Positions 49,318-57,306 of a stretch of 57,306 nucleotides of DNA are shown piece by piece (position 1 is the stretch's first letter; each line of letters begins with the position of its first letter). The notes beneath the pieces are model-generated. The model worked only from the letters and a program-made list of their open reading frames with translations. It was not told the origin of the DNA and did no database searches. The DNA is from Pseudobutyrivibrio sp. MD2005 (GTDB lineage: Bacteria > Bacillota > Clostridia > Lachnospirales > Lachnospiraceae): positions 198,847 to 256,152 of the forward strand of contig NZ_KK211358.1 in NCBI RefSeq assembly GCF_000621865.1, in the 5' to 3' direction. The position numbers and the translations under genes are program-made.

Positions 49318-50322
49318 TTAGCGTGGTTCCATTGTTCCACGCCAAACTGGAACACCATCTTCTTCCTCAAATATATTTTCAGCGCTTATGCCGCCAACAT
49401 TAAGTCTGTTATCATAATCGTTTTCAAAAGTTACTTCTGCTCTTTCCTCTTCAAGTTCATCAGCTACTATATATGCTTCTTTAGATGCCTCTGAAACTAA
49501 CTTGTAGCTTGCTCCTGTATATACTTCAGTAACTGTTACTGTTGAATCTGCTGGAATGTTATGAATTGTTCTGGTACGTGTCTCTGGTCCATACATATCT
49601 ATCGTATATACGTTACTGAATACCGTCTCTTCATCCCTTACTGCAGTTACCTTATATACAAATGCTGCAGTTCCTAAAGATGTATTAAATGTATCAAGAG
49701 TCTTTGTAATATCTATGCTTCCATATAGAGGTTCTTCCTCTGCTTTAAGAGTAAAGGTGCTTTCATAATTCCAAGTGTCATCACCAGCACCAGATTGGAT
49801 GAATGTACTGGTAGGAGCAAATACTACATAAGATGTAAAGGTGTACGCATATCTTTTATCTGATATAGCAAGTGGCTTATAGAGATAAATTCCTGCACCG
49901 TTTTCAATCACTTTACTTCCAAGGTTAGTTTCGCTTCTGTCGATAGTAATCACATCATTTGTGCTCATGCCTTCTGTAGCTACCAGTGCTGGATTAACTA
50001 TTTTATCTTTAATGTCATCCACTGTTGGTTTCTTATCTAGAACCGTAAGATCAATGTCTTTTCCTTCAAAGCTTGCTGTAAGGCTAGGTGTTCCAGATTC
50101 ATCAAGTGTAGCGATCTTATATAATTCGATTGTAACAGTGCCCTTAAACTGAGTTGCGAACACTGATGTATCATCACTTGAAACCTGGGCCACGATTGTC
50201 ACTGGTTTATCAATCTCAACCCTTGGGGCTGCATTGATTTTGTGTATTCCTACACTTGCCATTATGAGTATTGCAATTGATAAAAATATGAAGTTCCTTT
50301 TTACTATATTGATGTTTTTCAC
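49318..50322 (-). CDS. Pilin-like secreted protein without sortase signal
   Basis: A 334-aa secreted protein: signal peptide to about residue 31 (HKINA), then two beta domains of the pilin type. YLYKPLAISDKRYAYTFTSYVVFAP (about residues 145-169) resembles the shaft domain of streptococcal minor pilins, and SIDITKTLDTFNTSLGTAAFVYKV (about 205-228) is the start of a Cna-B/collagen-binding-B-like domain ending in FENDYDNRL. There is no LPXTG or C-terminal helix; the protein ends about 30 residues after the last domain. The start is a GTG preceded by AAGGGAG. Confidence 0.75.
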   Translation of the reverse strand: MKNINIVKRNFIFLSIAILIMASVGIHKINAAPRVEIDKPVTIVAQVSSDDTSVFATQFKGTVTIELYKIATLDESGTPSLTASFEGKDIDLTVLDKKPTVDDIKDKIVNPALVATEGMSTNDVITIDRSETNLGSKVIENGAGIYLYKPLAISDKRYAYTFTSYVVFAPTSTFIQSGAGDDTWNYESTFTLKAEEEPLYGSIDITKTLDTFNTSLGTAAFVYKVTAVRDEETVFSNVYTIDMYGPETRTRTIHNIPADSTVTVTEVYTGASYKLVSEASKEAYIVADELEEERAEVTFENDYDNRLNVGGISAENIFEEEDGVPVWRGTMEPR

Positions 50323-50403
50323 TGGCGACTCCCTTCCAAGCCCTCGGCTAAAAACTTATACCCACAGTACCTAGGAAAAAGCACTTATTAAATGCCCTTT
50401 CCT

Positions 50404-50449
50404 GGGTGCTGTTCCCTCTGGCACCTTCCTTGTGCCAGAGGGTTCACCC
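50404..50449. other. Strong hairpin between pilin genes
   Basis: CCCTCTGGCAC-cttcctt-GTGCCAGAGGG with an outer GGGTG/CACCC stem. It starts directly after the backbone pilin stop codon. The T-run (50450-50456) lies on the side that would make a terminator for the plus strand; for the minus-strand operon the stem has no following U-tract. It may stabilise or process the pilin mRNA and so give more backbone than minor pilin. Confidence 0.7.
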
Positions 50450-50454
50450 TTTTT

Positions 50455-51825
50455 TTACTTAACAGATTTATTCTTCTTATTTGAGAAGTACAAACCTGCT
50501 GCTAAGCTCATTAACAATACTCCACATCCTGTGAAAGCTGCTGTACCAGAACCACCAGTATATGGAAGTGTTGAAACTGTTGAATCATGCATAACAGCTA
50601 ATGCTATCTGCTCGTTATCTGCCATTCTTTCTTGCCAAACTACTGTAACATCATTTGGATTTACCTTGTATCCAGGAGGAGCGATTACTTCGTGGAATGC
50701 ATAAGTCTTATTATCTGCATCGAAACCTTCTACTGTAGCTGTTCCTACATCTTCACCGTCATCGGCTGTTACAATGTAGCAAGCTTCTGTAATTTTATCA
50801 GACCATCCTGATAGCTTTCCATCTGTAATAATTGCATATTTTCCATCGCTATTAACTACTACAAATGTAGCTCCTGCAAGTGCTTTAGGATTAGTAGAGC
50901 CTGCTTCATTCATCTTTGTAATCTTAAGCTTACCAGTGTAAGATGTTACCTTTGTTCCTGGCTTGTTGTTTATAGATGCAGTATTCTCAACGACTGTTCC
51001 TGTAACTATTGCTGTGTACTTCAGTGTAACTGTCTGGTTTGCATATAGATTATCCTGTGCTGGATTAGTACTATTAACTATCAGGTATGATAAATCAATA
51101 GTCATTGTATTATTTACAGGTTTAATCTCTAACTTTCTCTGATTTCCAAGTGAAACTGTTACTTCCACCTTATTGTTACCATTAAGCTTAAATACACCAC
51201 CTGTAAGTTCATCATTGATTACGAGTGTTGTTTGGCTTCCATATGGAGAATATGGAACTGTAGTTGCAACTGTGTATTCAATCTCGTCACCAATCTGTAC
51301 AAACTTGTTTGACTCTGCCATTGTTTTGCTTACAGTTTCTGGTGTCTTCTTTGCCTTAATTGTTGTATCAACTAAGCCTTTATTATCACCTGTCTGCTCA
51401 TCAAAACCAATGTATGCAAGCATTAGATTGTATGTATAGCCTACTTGGCTACCTTTGATTACATAAAGACCAGCAGATGTAACTGTCATTGGATTGTTAT
51501 TAAATGGTGTTGCAATACTTACATTTGCATCTTTGATTGCTGCAGCTCTTACAGATTCGCTAGCAGCTATGTAACCCTCAATCTGTGATTGTTCATCATT
51601 TCCAAATGATGCAAACAATGTCCTATAATCATCAACAATATCCCAGCCAGTTCTTGTTGTTGGATCTGCTACAATTACCTGCTCGTAATATAAAGTAGCT
51701 CCTTCAGCTCCAAGTACTGTAATTTTTGCACTCTTTTGAGTGTCAGCTGCTGAAACTGTGATAGTCATTCCTATGGCCATTATGAGCATCAGCATGAGTG
51801 CCAAAATCCCTTTCATTCTCCTCAT
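50455..51825 (-). CDS. LPYTG backbone pilin (isopeptide-type fimbrial subunit)
   Basis: A 456-aa sortase-assembled pilin: signal peptide (to about residue 27, TVSAAD), N-terminal domain (GWDIVDDYRTLFASFGNDEQSQIEGYI), a D2-like fimbrial domain with Lys-rich IKAKKTPETVSKTMAES (candidate pilin-motif lysine), a second Ig-like domain (NDELTGGVFKLNG), a SpaA/prealbumin-type domain with LKITKMNEAG, ATFVVVNSDGKYAI and YAFHEVIAPPGYKV (E-box-like), then LPYTGG, TM helix and KNKK. Typical SpaH/EbpB-class major pilin. The cognate sortase is not in the window. Confidence 0.9.
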   Translation of the reverse strand: MRRMKGILALMLMLIMAIGMTITVSAADTQKSAKITVLGAEGATLYYEQVIVADPTTRTGWDIVDDYRTLFASFGNDEQSQIEGYIAASESVRAAAIKDANVSIATPFNNNPMTVTSAGLYVIKGSQVGYTYNLMLAYIGFDEQTGDNKGLVDTTIKAKKTPETVSKTMAESNKFVQIGDEIEYTVATTVPYSPYGSQTTLVINDELTGGVFKLNGNNKVEVTVSLGNQRKLEIKPVNNTMTIDLSYLIVNSTNPAQDNLYANQTVTLKYTAIVTGTVVENTASINNKPGTKVTSYTGKLKITKMNEAGSTNPKALAGATFVVVNSDGKYAIITDGKLSGWSDKITEACYIVTADDGEDVGTATVEGFDADNKTYAFHEVIAPPGYKVNPNDVTVVWQERMADNEQIALAVMHDSTVSTLPYTGGSGTAAFTGCGVLLMSLAAGLYFSNKKNKSVK

Positions 51826-51837
51826 AGCTTTTACCTC

Positions 51838-54800
51838 CTACTTTGCAAAACCCCTTTGTTTTCTTTTATTTCTATAGAATAGATATGACGATGTTAGCAT
51901 CATAGCAATTCCAAGTAATGTGGTTTTGTAGATACCATCTCCACCTGTTTCTGGAAGTGTGTATAAGCTTAGGTTCAAGAATTCAAATGTGTATGTGAAT
52001 TCTTTTCCGTTTCTTACTGGTGTCACTTCATATGTACCTTTGCTTACACCATCTTCAAACTTTTCAACTGTAGGAACATTTTCATTTGAAACTGTTATAA
52101 TCCAGTATTCGCTACTAGCCATATGTCCCGAAGGGGCTTTTGTTTCAGTAAGTTTGTAGGTCTTGTTTGTAGCTATCTTTTCATTTTCAGCTAAGTTCCA
52201 AACTACTAAACCGTCTGTTGCACCACTCTGTACACTTTGTCCTGTGTAAGACTTACCATCTGCTGCATCTGTAACTTCCTCAAGTGCGAACTCTGCTCCA
52301 TTTAGCTTTATTCCCTCTCCATCAACCTTGAAGATTTCCCATACATTTTTGAAATGTACCTGAACAACCGGATGTTTGAATGGGATTGGCTTTCTTTCGC
52401 CATCATAAGTACGAGTAACCTCTGCATGACTATTTGATCTAAATCCCTCACAGCCTGATGATGTCCATTTTTCCTCTGGTACGGTCTTGTTATCTGTTTC
52501 ATCATCACCGATTGCGTTGTAACCACTTGCTATATATGTTTCGTATGCATAATCGCTTGGGATGACATTGAATACAACATAGTAATCATAAGTTGGATTC
52601 AGTTCATAGTCGTTAGGAAAATCTAGTGTCATTACTCCATCTGCATAAGTAGCTGTTAGCTGATATGTATTTCCTCCGTCAACCACATCAAATGTTGCCG
52701 CCTTTGTCATCACACCGTTTTCGTCTATGTAACCATTTTCATACGTAGATGTCTGCCAAACATCTACACCATCAATAGTTAGACCGATGTAGAACTCTGA
52801 ATCAGGCTCAATTGTTACATATTCACTTAATGTATCTGTTATTATTACATCGCTGGCTTTATGTTCAGTAATTGTTTCTGTGAAATCTGATGTAGCTGTT
52901 GTCATAACCTTTCCAGCAAAGTCTTTAAACAGATTAACTATCTGACTTGATTGAACTTCAACTACTGTTGCATCACTTGTTTTAACTTGACCAGCTATTC
53001 TTTCAAGAATTTGTTTAGCTGTAAGGTTATCACCATGAACCATAAACTTTGAGCTACCAAAATCTACGCCGATTGCATAGAATGCGTCACAGGTAATTGT
53101 TCCAGCTACCTGAATAGCTTTATCATATGCAGTTATATCGAATTTACTTTTTTCGCCCTGATTATCGCCGTAAGCGGTAGGTTCACCATCTGTTAAGAAT
53201 AAAACTATCTTCTTAGCATCTGATCTCGCTGTACCTAATTGAGTATTAGCAAGTCTAAGAGCTGCTTCGTAGTTTGTAGCACCACTTGCAGAAACATCAT
53301 CAATATTCAAGCTGTCACTGGTAATCCAGTTATTTGTCTTTAAGCTTGCTGTACCACCAAATGTAACAATCTTCCAACGTGAATCTACACCTTTTTTTGT
53401 CTTGAAAATATCAGCCAGAATTTTTACAGCCTCTTTTGTATGAGCCATTCTACTGTTACTGTCCATGGAACCAGATTTATCAATAATAAGCACGATATCC
53501 ACTTTTGTAGGTTCCATTGTGCTGGTATATTCGCCATTGAAGATAATATCTGATTCTTGATAATAAGGTGGTGTATACTTTAGTGCCAACTGATAATCGT
53601 CAGTGCTCTCATTATATTTGATGTATTTGTATACTTTTTCAGGCTGCTCATCGCTAGTAGTATGCACTGTCAAATAATTCTTATATATAACATCTGTAAG
53701 TACTCCTGGCGTAACAGAAACCTGAACTGTTCTAGGATCATCAACGCCTTGAACTACTGTTTCCTTTACTTCACCATTAACAATTACTTCTGTACGGAAC
53801 TGATCTAATGTGTAAGCTCCGCCTTCGGCTACACCTATTTCTGAAATCTTATAATTTCCATCTAATGAAGCATCGTCTCCAAAGTATGCGCTTTCTCCTG
53901 TCTTTAATAAGAACTTGCCTGAACCATCTGTATGATAAGGAGTTCTTCCAATAAAGTACTTCACATTAGACATTGGAGTTCCGCTTTCATTCGTTAATAC
54001 GAATTCATATTGTGTCTCGTCATCGGCACCAGCATCTCCTGTTGCCTTCTTTGTAATACTAAGATCTGCATCTCTCTCGTAGATGAAGGAAATAAGTACA
54101 TGAGTCATGTTCTCTTGCTTAGACTGCATCCTTATTTTTGCTATCTCATCATTGCCATTAAGGATGTGCATATACTTGTAATAGCCAGTATTTCTGCCTG
54201 AATTTACTTGAGAGAATGTCAGTTTATCAACCTCATGGTCAACTCCGTTGTCATCTCTATATAATGCCTTTAAATATCTATAGCCATCAATCTCTCTTGT
54301 TCCAAATCTATCTTTTAATATTATGTCGTTTGGATGAACATCATTTTCTGAATCTGTTAAGTATGCTATTTCTTCATCCTCAACTGTAAACTCTACAAGT
54401 TCCTCATCAGTCTGAGTATAGAATGCTGTAACAATCTTTATATATCTGGTATAATTATTACTCGTCCATTTGATTACATAAGTAGAGAATGTATCGCTAG
54501 TAAATTCCGCCTGTGTGATTGCACTTTGTGAATCAAGTGATAAATCTGCTTTTCCCTGCTCTGAGAGATTTTCAAGATCATCATAATCCTCTTTGAAGTG
54601 AATCATTTCTACTTCTGTTTCAGCATCTTCGTCTTCTCCAATTGAATCAGGAAGCACTGCATTTTTATATTCCATTGTGACTGTTACATCACCATCTGGC
54701 TCAACTTCTTCATTTGTATCGATATCAACAAATGAAATATCGTATGCCAGGAATCCATACTCATCAGCTTCATTCATCTTTGTCTCTTCATTTAATTTGT

Positions 54801-55719
54801 CTTCAATCTGCTGATAAGCATCCTTTGTATCATCATCGTCAGCCTTGATTGGCTTAACCTTTAAATCTGCATTTTCTGGAATTGCTCCAGAAACTGTAAC
54901 GATTACTTCATCATCTTCATAAATGAGAATAGGTTCGTTAGGTCTCTTATATTTACACTTAATACAAATGCCATCTTCATCGAATTCACAGCTTTCTGTG
55001 TATGCTTCGAATTCTTCACACTTGCCACATTTAACTGTATGTGTTCCGTCCTCGTTTGGCACGTATACTAATTCATGCTCACAAGCTGCAACAGCTTCTT
55101 CTTTTGCTAATAATTCCTTTTCAAGCTTTTCTAATTCTTCAAGTTCCTCTGGTGTTAATTCTTCACCATTTGCCTTCTTCTCTGAAAGCTCTTTATATCT
55201 TAATTCCTGCTCTGATAATTCTGTGTCATCTGTCTCCTGCTCTTTTAACATCTCATCAACAACACCAAGAAGTTCGTCTGTTAATTTGTCTTCCTCTGTT
55301 CCCTCGATTGTTGGATCAGTTGCTGGCTCTTGATTATCATCTGTAGGATTAGATATAATATTATCATTTGGAAGATTAGAATCGGCTACCGGCTCTCCAC
55401 CTTCAAGTGTGGCAGGATCAGATACATCGTTGTTATCAGATGTAGCTGCTGGCTCTGTTGTAGGCTCTGCTGCTGGCTCAGCTGCTGGTTCTGATGCCGG
55501 CTCTGCTGCTGGCTCTGAAGCCGGTTCTGATGCTGGTTCTGATGCTGGTTCTGATGTTGATTCCGATGCTTCTTCTGATACCGTTGGCTCAGAAGAATCT
55601 CCTCCATCCTCTGCATCAGCAAAAGCACTAGCTGACATTGATAGATATAATGCAACTATTAAACTGAATGATATGATTCTATTAAGTAAAAGATTTCTTT
55701 TCATACGATTCTTCCTCAC
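51838..55719 (-). CDS. LPETG pilus tip or adhesin with VWA domain
   Basis: A 1293-aa surface protein. Order: signal peptide (to about 35); Glu/Pro/Ser/Ala repeats (SEPASEPA and AEPAAEPT units, about 45-95); acidic coiled coil (about 140-210); a Cys module (ACEHELVYV..VKCGKCEEFE..CIKCKYK); beta domains with ILIYEDDEVIVTVSGAIPENADLKVKPI; a VWA domain with the MIDAS motif VLIIDKSGSMDSNS (about 750) and TDGEPTAYGD; a SpaA-type domain (FKVDGEGIKLNGAEFALEEV, APSGHMAS); and LPETGGDG, TM helix, NKRKQR. Layout and size match VWA tip pilins that bind host or other surfaces. It is first in the pilus operon. Confidence 0.9.
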   Translation of the reverse strand: MRKNRMKRNLLLNRIISFSLIVALYLSMSASAFADAEDGGDSSEPTVSEEASESTSEPASEPASEPASEPAAEPASEPAAEPAAEPTTEPAATSDNNDVSDPATLEGGEPVADSNLPNDNIISNPTDDNQEPATDPTIEGTEEDKLTDELLGVVDEMLKEQETDDTELSEQELRYKELSEKKANGEELTPEELEELEKLEKELLAKEEAVAACEHELVYVPNEDGTHTVKCGKCEEFEAYTESCEFDEDGICIKCKYKRPNEPILIYEDDEVIVTVSGAIPENADLKVKPIKADDDDTKDAYQQIEDKLNEETKMNEADEYGFLAYDISFVDIDTNEEVEPDGDVTVTMEYKNAVLPDSIGEDEDAETEVEMIHFKEDYDDLENLSEQGKADLSLDSQSAITQAEFTSDTFSTYVIKWTSNNYTRYIKIVTAFYTQTDEELVEFTVEDEEIAYLTDSENDVHPNDIILKDRFGTREIDGYRYLKALYRDDNGVDHEVDKLTFSQVNSGRNTGYYKYMHILNGNDEIAKIRMQSKQENMTHVLISFIYERDADLSITKKATGDAGADDETQYEFVLTNESGTPMSNVKYFIGRTPYHTDGSGKFLLKTGESAYFGDDASLDGNYKISEIGVAEGGAYTLDQFRTEVIVNGEVKETVVQGVDDPRTVQVSVTPGVLTDVIYKNYLTVHTTSDEQPEKVYKYIKYNESTDDYQLALKYTPPYYQESDIIFNGEYTSTMEPTKVDIVLIIDKSGSMDSNSRMAHTKEAVKILADIFKTKKGVDSRWKIVTFGGTASLKTNNWITSDSLNIDDVSASGATNYEAALRLANTQLGTARSDAKKIVLFLTDGEPTAYGDNQGEKSKFDITAYDKAIQVAGTITCDAFYAIGVDFGSSKFMVHGDNLTAKQILERIAGQVKTSDATVVEVQSSQIVNLFKDFAGKVMTTATSDFTETITEHKASDVIITDTLSEYVTIEPDSEFYIGLTIDGVDVWQTSTYENGYIDENGVMTKAATFDVVDGGNTYQLTATYADGVMTLDFPNDYELNPTYDYYVVFNVIPSDYAYETYIASGYNAIGDDETDNKTVPEEKWTSSGCEGFRSNSHAEVTRTYDGERKPIPFKHPVVQVHFKNVWEIFKVDGEGIKLNGAEFALEEVTDAADGKSYTGQSVQSGATDGLVVWNLAENEKIATNKTYKLTETKAPSGHMASSEYWIITVSNENVPTVEKFEDGVSKGTYEVTPVRNGKEFTYTFEFLNLSLYTLPETGGDGIYKTTLLGIAMMLTSSYLFYRNKRKQRGFAK

Positions 55720-55922
55720 TAAAAACTGACTACAGAGACTGAATAGTTACGTTTAATAACTATTTGTAAGTGTATGTTAACATGCGTTGAGTGATAATTC
55801 TACCATTTGGCAGAAAGTGTCAGAATATTGGCAAGAACGTATTTAATTGTTTATACTATTTGTGAATAAAATGTGAACCAATGCACTTCATAACTTTTTG
55901 CACACCTGTTGCTTTATGGCAC

Positions 55923-56082
55923 AAAAAAGGAAGCTCATTCGAGCTTCCTTTGATATTTATGACTTCTTGCTGACAGAACAATGAAATTGTCAGCAAGAAT
56001 CCTGCTTTGCAGGACATGAAAATAGATAAATCTATTTTCATGGTATTTACGATTCCTGAAAAACTGATGTTTTTCAAGAATC
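55923..56082 (-). ncRNA. Chain of perfect hairpins ending in a terminator (candidate small RNA)
   Basis: On the minus strand: GATTC..GAATC with inner GAAAAAC/GTTTTTC (56051-56082), ATGAAAATAGA/TCTATTTTCAT (56016-56041), TCCTGC/GCAGGA (56000-56014), TTGCTGACA/TGTCAGCAA (55967-55996), and GGAAGCTC/GAGCTTCC (55929-55948) followed by TTTTTTGTG. Five stems in 160 nt with a final U-tract and no gene suggest a stable RNA of about 160 nt. No RNA family recognised; a promoter upstream was not clear. Confidence 0.55.
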
Positions 56083-56123
56083 TATACTAATAACTCATGC
56101 TTGGGGCCTGGCGTATTAGTACG

Positions 56124-56400
56124 AACTACATATTCTTGTTGCCATTCTTGATAAAATATGTTGTTTTTCTAATATTTCCATGCGGTAAAACTAGCAAACA
56201 ACATATTATCAATATAATAAGCTTGAAAATATGTAGAATTACATATCACATGATTGTCTTTTATCAAAAATTGCACCGTAAACCACATACTTTCATATGA
56301 TTAATTCTAATAATATGTAGAATTAGATTGTGCGCAATTCAACTATCGCTAAAAACCACATATTCTCAGTGTTTTCTTTTATTCAGTATGTAGTTTCTAC
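56124..56400. repeat. AT-rich region with many ACATATT/AATATGT copies
   Basis: The motif ACATA or TATGT recurs about nine times in both directions (for example ACTACATATTC near 56126, ATATGTAGAATTA near 56230 and 56313, ACCACATA near 56282 and 56356, TATGTAG near 56387). One perfect 12-bp inverted pair AATATGTTGTTT (56156-56167) / AAACAACATATT (56196-56207) is present. No gene. It may be a cluster of protein-binding sites or a decayed palindromic element. Confidence 0.5.
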
Positions 56401-56424
56401 ACAATCAACCTAATTCAACATCAA

Positions 56425-56454
56425 AGATAGCTGCATGGAGCCATGCAGCTATCT
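56425..56454 (-). terminator. Terminator hairpin after second serine-rich gene
   Basis: Perfect 14-bp stem AGATAGCTGCATGG/CCATGCAGCTATCT, 36 nt after the stop codon. The U-run after it is weak (TTGATGTTG). Confidence 0.65.
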
Positions 56455-56490
56455 TCTAATATAAATATTTAATTCACGCGACTTTAAGAT

Positions 56491-57306
56491 TTAGTCCTCT
56501 GAATCATCATACTCTTTTTCTGTAATTCTTCTCTTGTCCATAGCCTTCTTGCCAGCTATTGCGCTGATGATGATTAAGATCCAATACCACCAAGCTCTTC
56601 CTCCAAGAATACCTCTTGTTGCTGCAAGTGGTGTCTCCTCGTCATCAATTGTAAGAAGATTTCCAGTTGGAGAAGTGATATCTTCACCTTCATCTAATCT
56701 TACTGCAAGAGGAACCTGCTCGTCTGCAATGCTTGTTCCACCAAATCCATTTCTTGCTCCATCACCAATCTCATTGAATGAAGTAACTGTAATTGTTGCA
56801 TTCTCATCTGCCACTTCATTAAATGAAGAAGTATTTGTAGATGTTGTTGGTGCCACAGCATTTGAAGTGCTTGCTGATGATCCTGAGCTTGAGCCACCAT
56901 TTCCAGAGTTGTCGCCTGTATTGCTTGTAGCTGCTGCACTGCTAGCAGACTCTGAAGCACTTGTGCTTGCTGATGTGCTTGCACTTGTTGATGCACTCTC
57001 ACTTACTGATGTACTAAGTGACTGGCTTGCTCTTTCTGATGCACTGATGCTCATGCTCTCTGACAAGCTAAGGCTTACTGAAAGTGACATGCTAGAGCTA
57101 ACTGACTCAGAAATGCTCTGGCTTACTGAAGCACTTGTTGAAAGTGAAGCTGATGTCGATGCACTTGTTGACTCACTCAAACTTGCTGATGTGCTCTCAG
57201 AAAGTGAAACACTTGTGCTTTCGCTTATTGATGCACTTTCGCTATTTGATACTGATGTACTTGTGCTCTGGCTTACACTTGTTGATGCACTTTCACTATT
57301 TGATGC
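56491..57306 (-). CDS. Serine-rich repeat surface glycoprotein (C-terminal part; 5' end beyond window)
   Basis: At least 272 residues, open to the window edge. From the edge to about residue 125 it is an almost pure Ser-x-Ser repeat ([18 protein letters not shown] types), the hallmark of SRR adhesins O-glycosylated by GtfA/GtfB and exported by SecA2/SecY2. It is followed by a Gly/Ser/Asn linker, a non-repetitive part with [10 protein letters not shown] and [10 protein letters not shown], and a TM helix ([14 protein letters not shown]) with a KKAMDKRR tail. There is no LPXTG. A methionine inside the repeats is not the true start. Probably a second substrate of the accessory Sec system at 31.7-44.8 kb. 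Confidence 0.85.
   Translation of the reverse strand, partial: ASNSESASTSVSQSTSTSVSNSESASISESTSVSLSESTSASLSESTSASTSASLSTSASVSQSISESVSSSMSLSVSLSLSESMSISASERASQSLSTSVSESASTSASTSASTSASESASSAAATSNTGDNSGNGGSSSGSSASTSNAVAPTTSTNTSSFNEVADENATITVTSFNEIGDGARNGFGGTSIADEQVPLAVRLDEGEDITSPTGNLLTIDDEETPLAATRGILGGRAWWYWILIIISAIAGKKAMDKRRITEKEYDDSED

Noticed and set aside
55409-55700. Possible CRISPR-like repeat from the SEPA/AEPA codons
   Set aside because: The repeats are contiguous and in frame with the tip-protein coding sequence; there are no spacers.
55856-56077. 73-codon ORF on the minus strand between the tip pilin and the hairpin chain
   Set aside because: It runs through the hairpin chain, has no ribosome site and its protein resembles nothing; the DNA is better explained as structured RNA.
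56700-57002. Gln/His-rich ORF in the serine-repeat gene
   Set aside because: Out-of-frame reading of the repetitive Ser codons; it has no independent start signal.

Overview
The window looks like a low-to-moderate GC Gram-positive anaerobe of the Clostridia, most likely Lachnospiraceae. Strong AGGAGG ribosome sites, a Tn1549/CTn-type conjugation module, a one-piece pyruvate phosphate dikinase and LPXTG pili all fit this; the genus cannot be told from the sequence. Nearly every real gene lies on the minus strand, so transcription runs from high to low coordinates.

Left part (1-28.6 kb): an integrative conjugative element (ICE). After a 20-bp direct-repeat array and an IS30-family insertion (279-1766) comes the transfer and maintenance backbone. 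Read in the direction of transcription it encodes a membrane protein and small HTH regulator with a well-resolved operator-promoter (22.3 kb), a DUF5688 protein, a RepA_N-type initiator, small conserved ICE proteins, PcfB, the VirD4 coupling protein, Maff2, a VirB6/TrbL channel protein, PrgI, the VirB4 ATPase, an NlpC/P60 hydrolase, DUF4315 and DUF4366 proteins, an ArdC-like protein, topoisomerase III, a MobC-like protein and a MobP relaxase. No integrase, excisionase or att site is recognisable, so the ends are not fixed. A nitroreductase with a 14-codon leader ORF sits between virD4 and maff2, next to a stretch of serial hairpins closed by an intrinsic terminator.

Cargo (22.4-28.6 kb): the most unusual part is a tightly overlapping operon encoding (i) an HTH-PIN nuclease-ankyrin fusion, (ii) a radical SAM enzyme, (iii) a P-loop kinase fused to a HAD phosphatase and (iv) a phosphoribosyltransferase. 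Two small genes of unknown function follow, each closed by a copy of the same terminator sequence. I know of no described system with this composition. A nucleotide- or base-processing pathway under a nuclease-regulator, possibly for defence or ICE maintenance, is inference. Upstream of it are a one-TM protein, a DEDDh exonuclease and an XRE regulator with twin operators.

Right part (28.7-57.3 kb): ppdK, probably chromosomal, is followed by a complete accessory Sec locus (secY2, asp1, asp3, secA2, gtfA, gtfB, with asp2 set apart) for glycosylation and export of serine-rich glycoproteins. One serine-rich substrate (40386-42626) lies directly upstream of secY2 and the C-terminal part of a second runs off the right edge. 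A 277-bp long inverted repeat separates asp2 from the first substrate gene. Further upstream is a surface-structure operon: a 1293-aa VWA-type pilus tip candidate (LPETG), an LPYTG backbone pilin, a minor pilin, two TasA/SipW-type secreted proteins, an NPITG-ending surface protein, a MucBP-like anchored protein and a polytopic membrane protein. No sortase or SipW-type signal peptidase is in the window. Between the tip gene and the second serine-rich gene is a chain of perfect hairpins ending in a terminator, a candidate non-coding RNA. No rRNA, tRNA or CRISPR array was seen.
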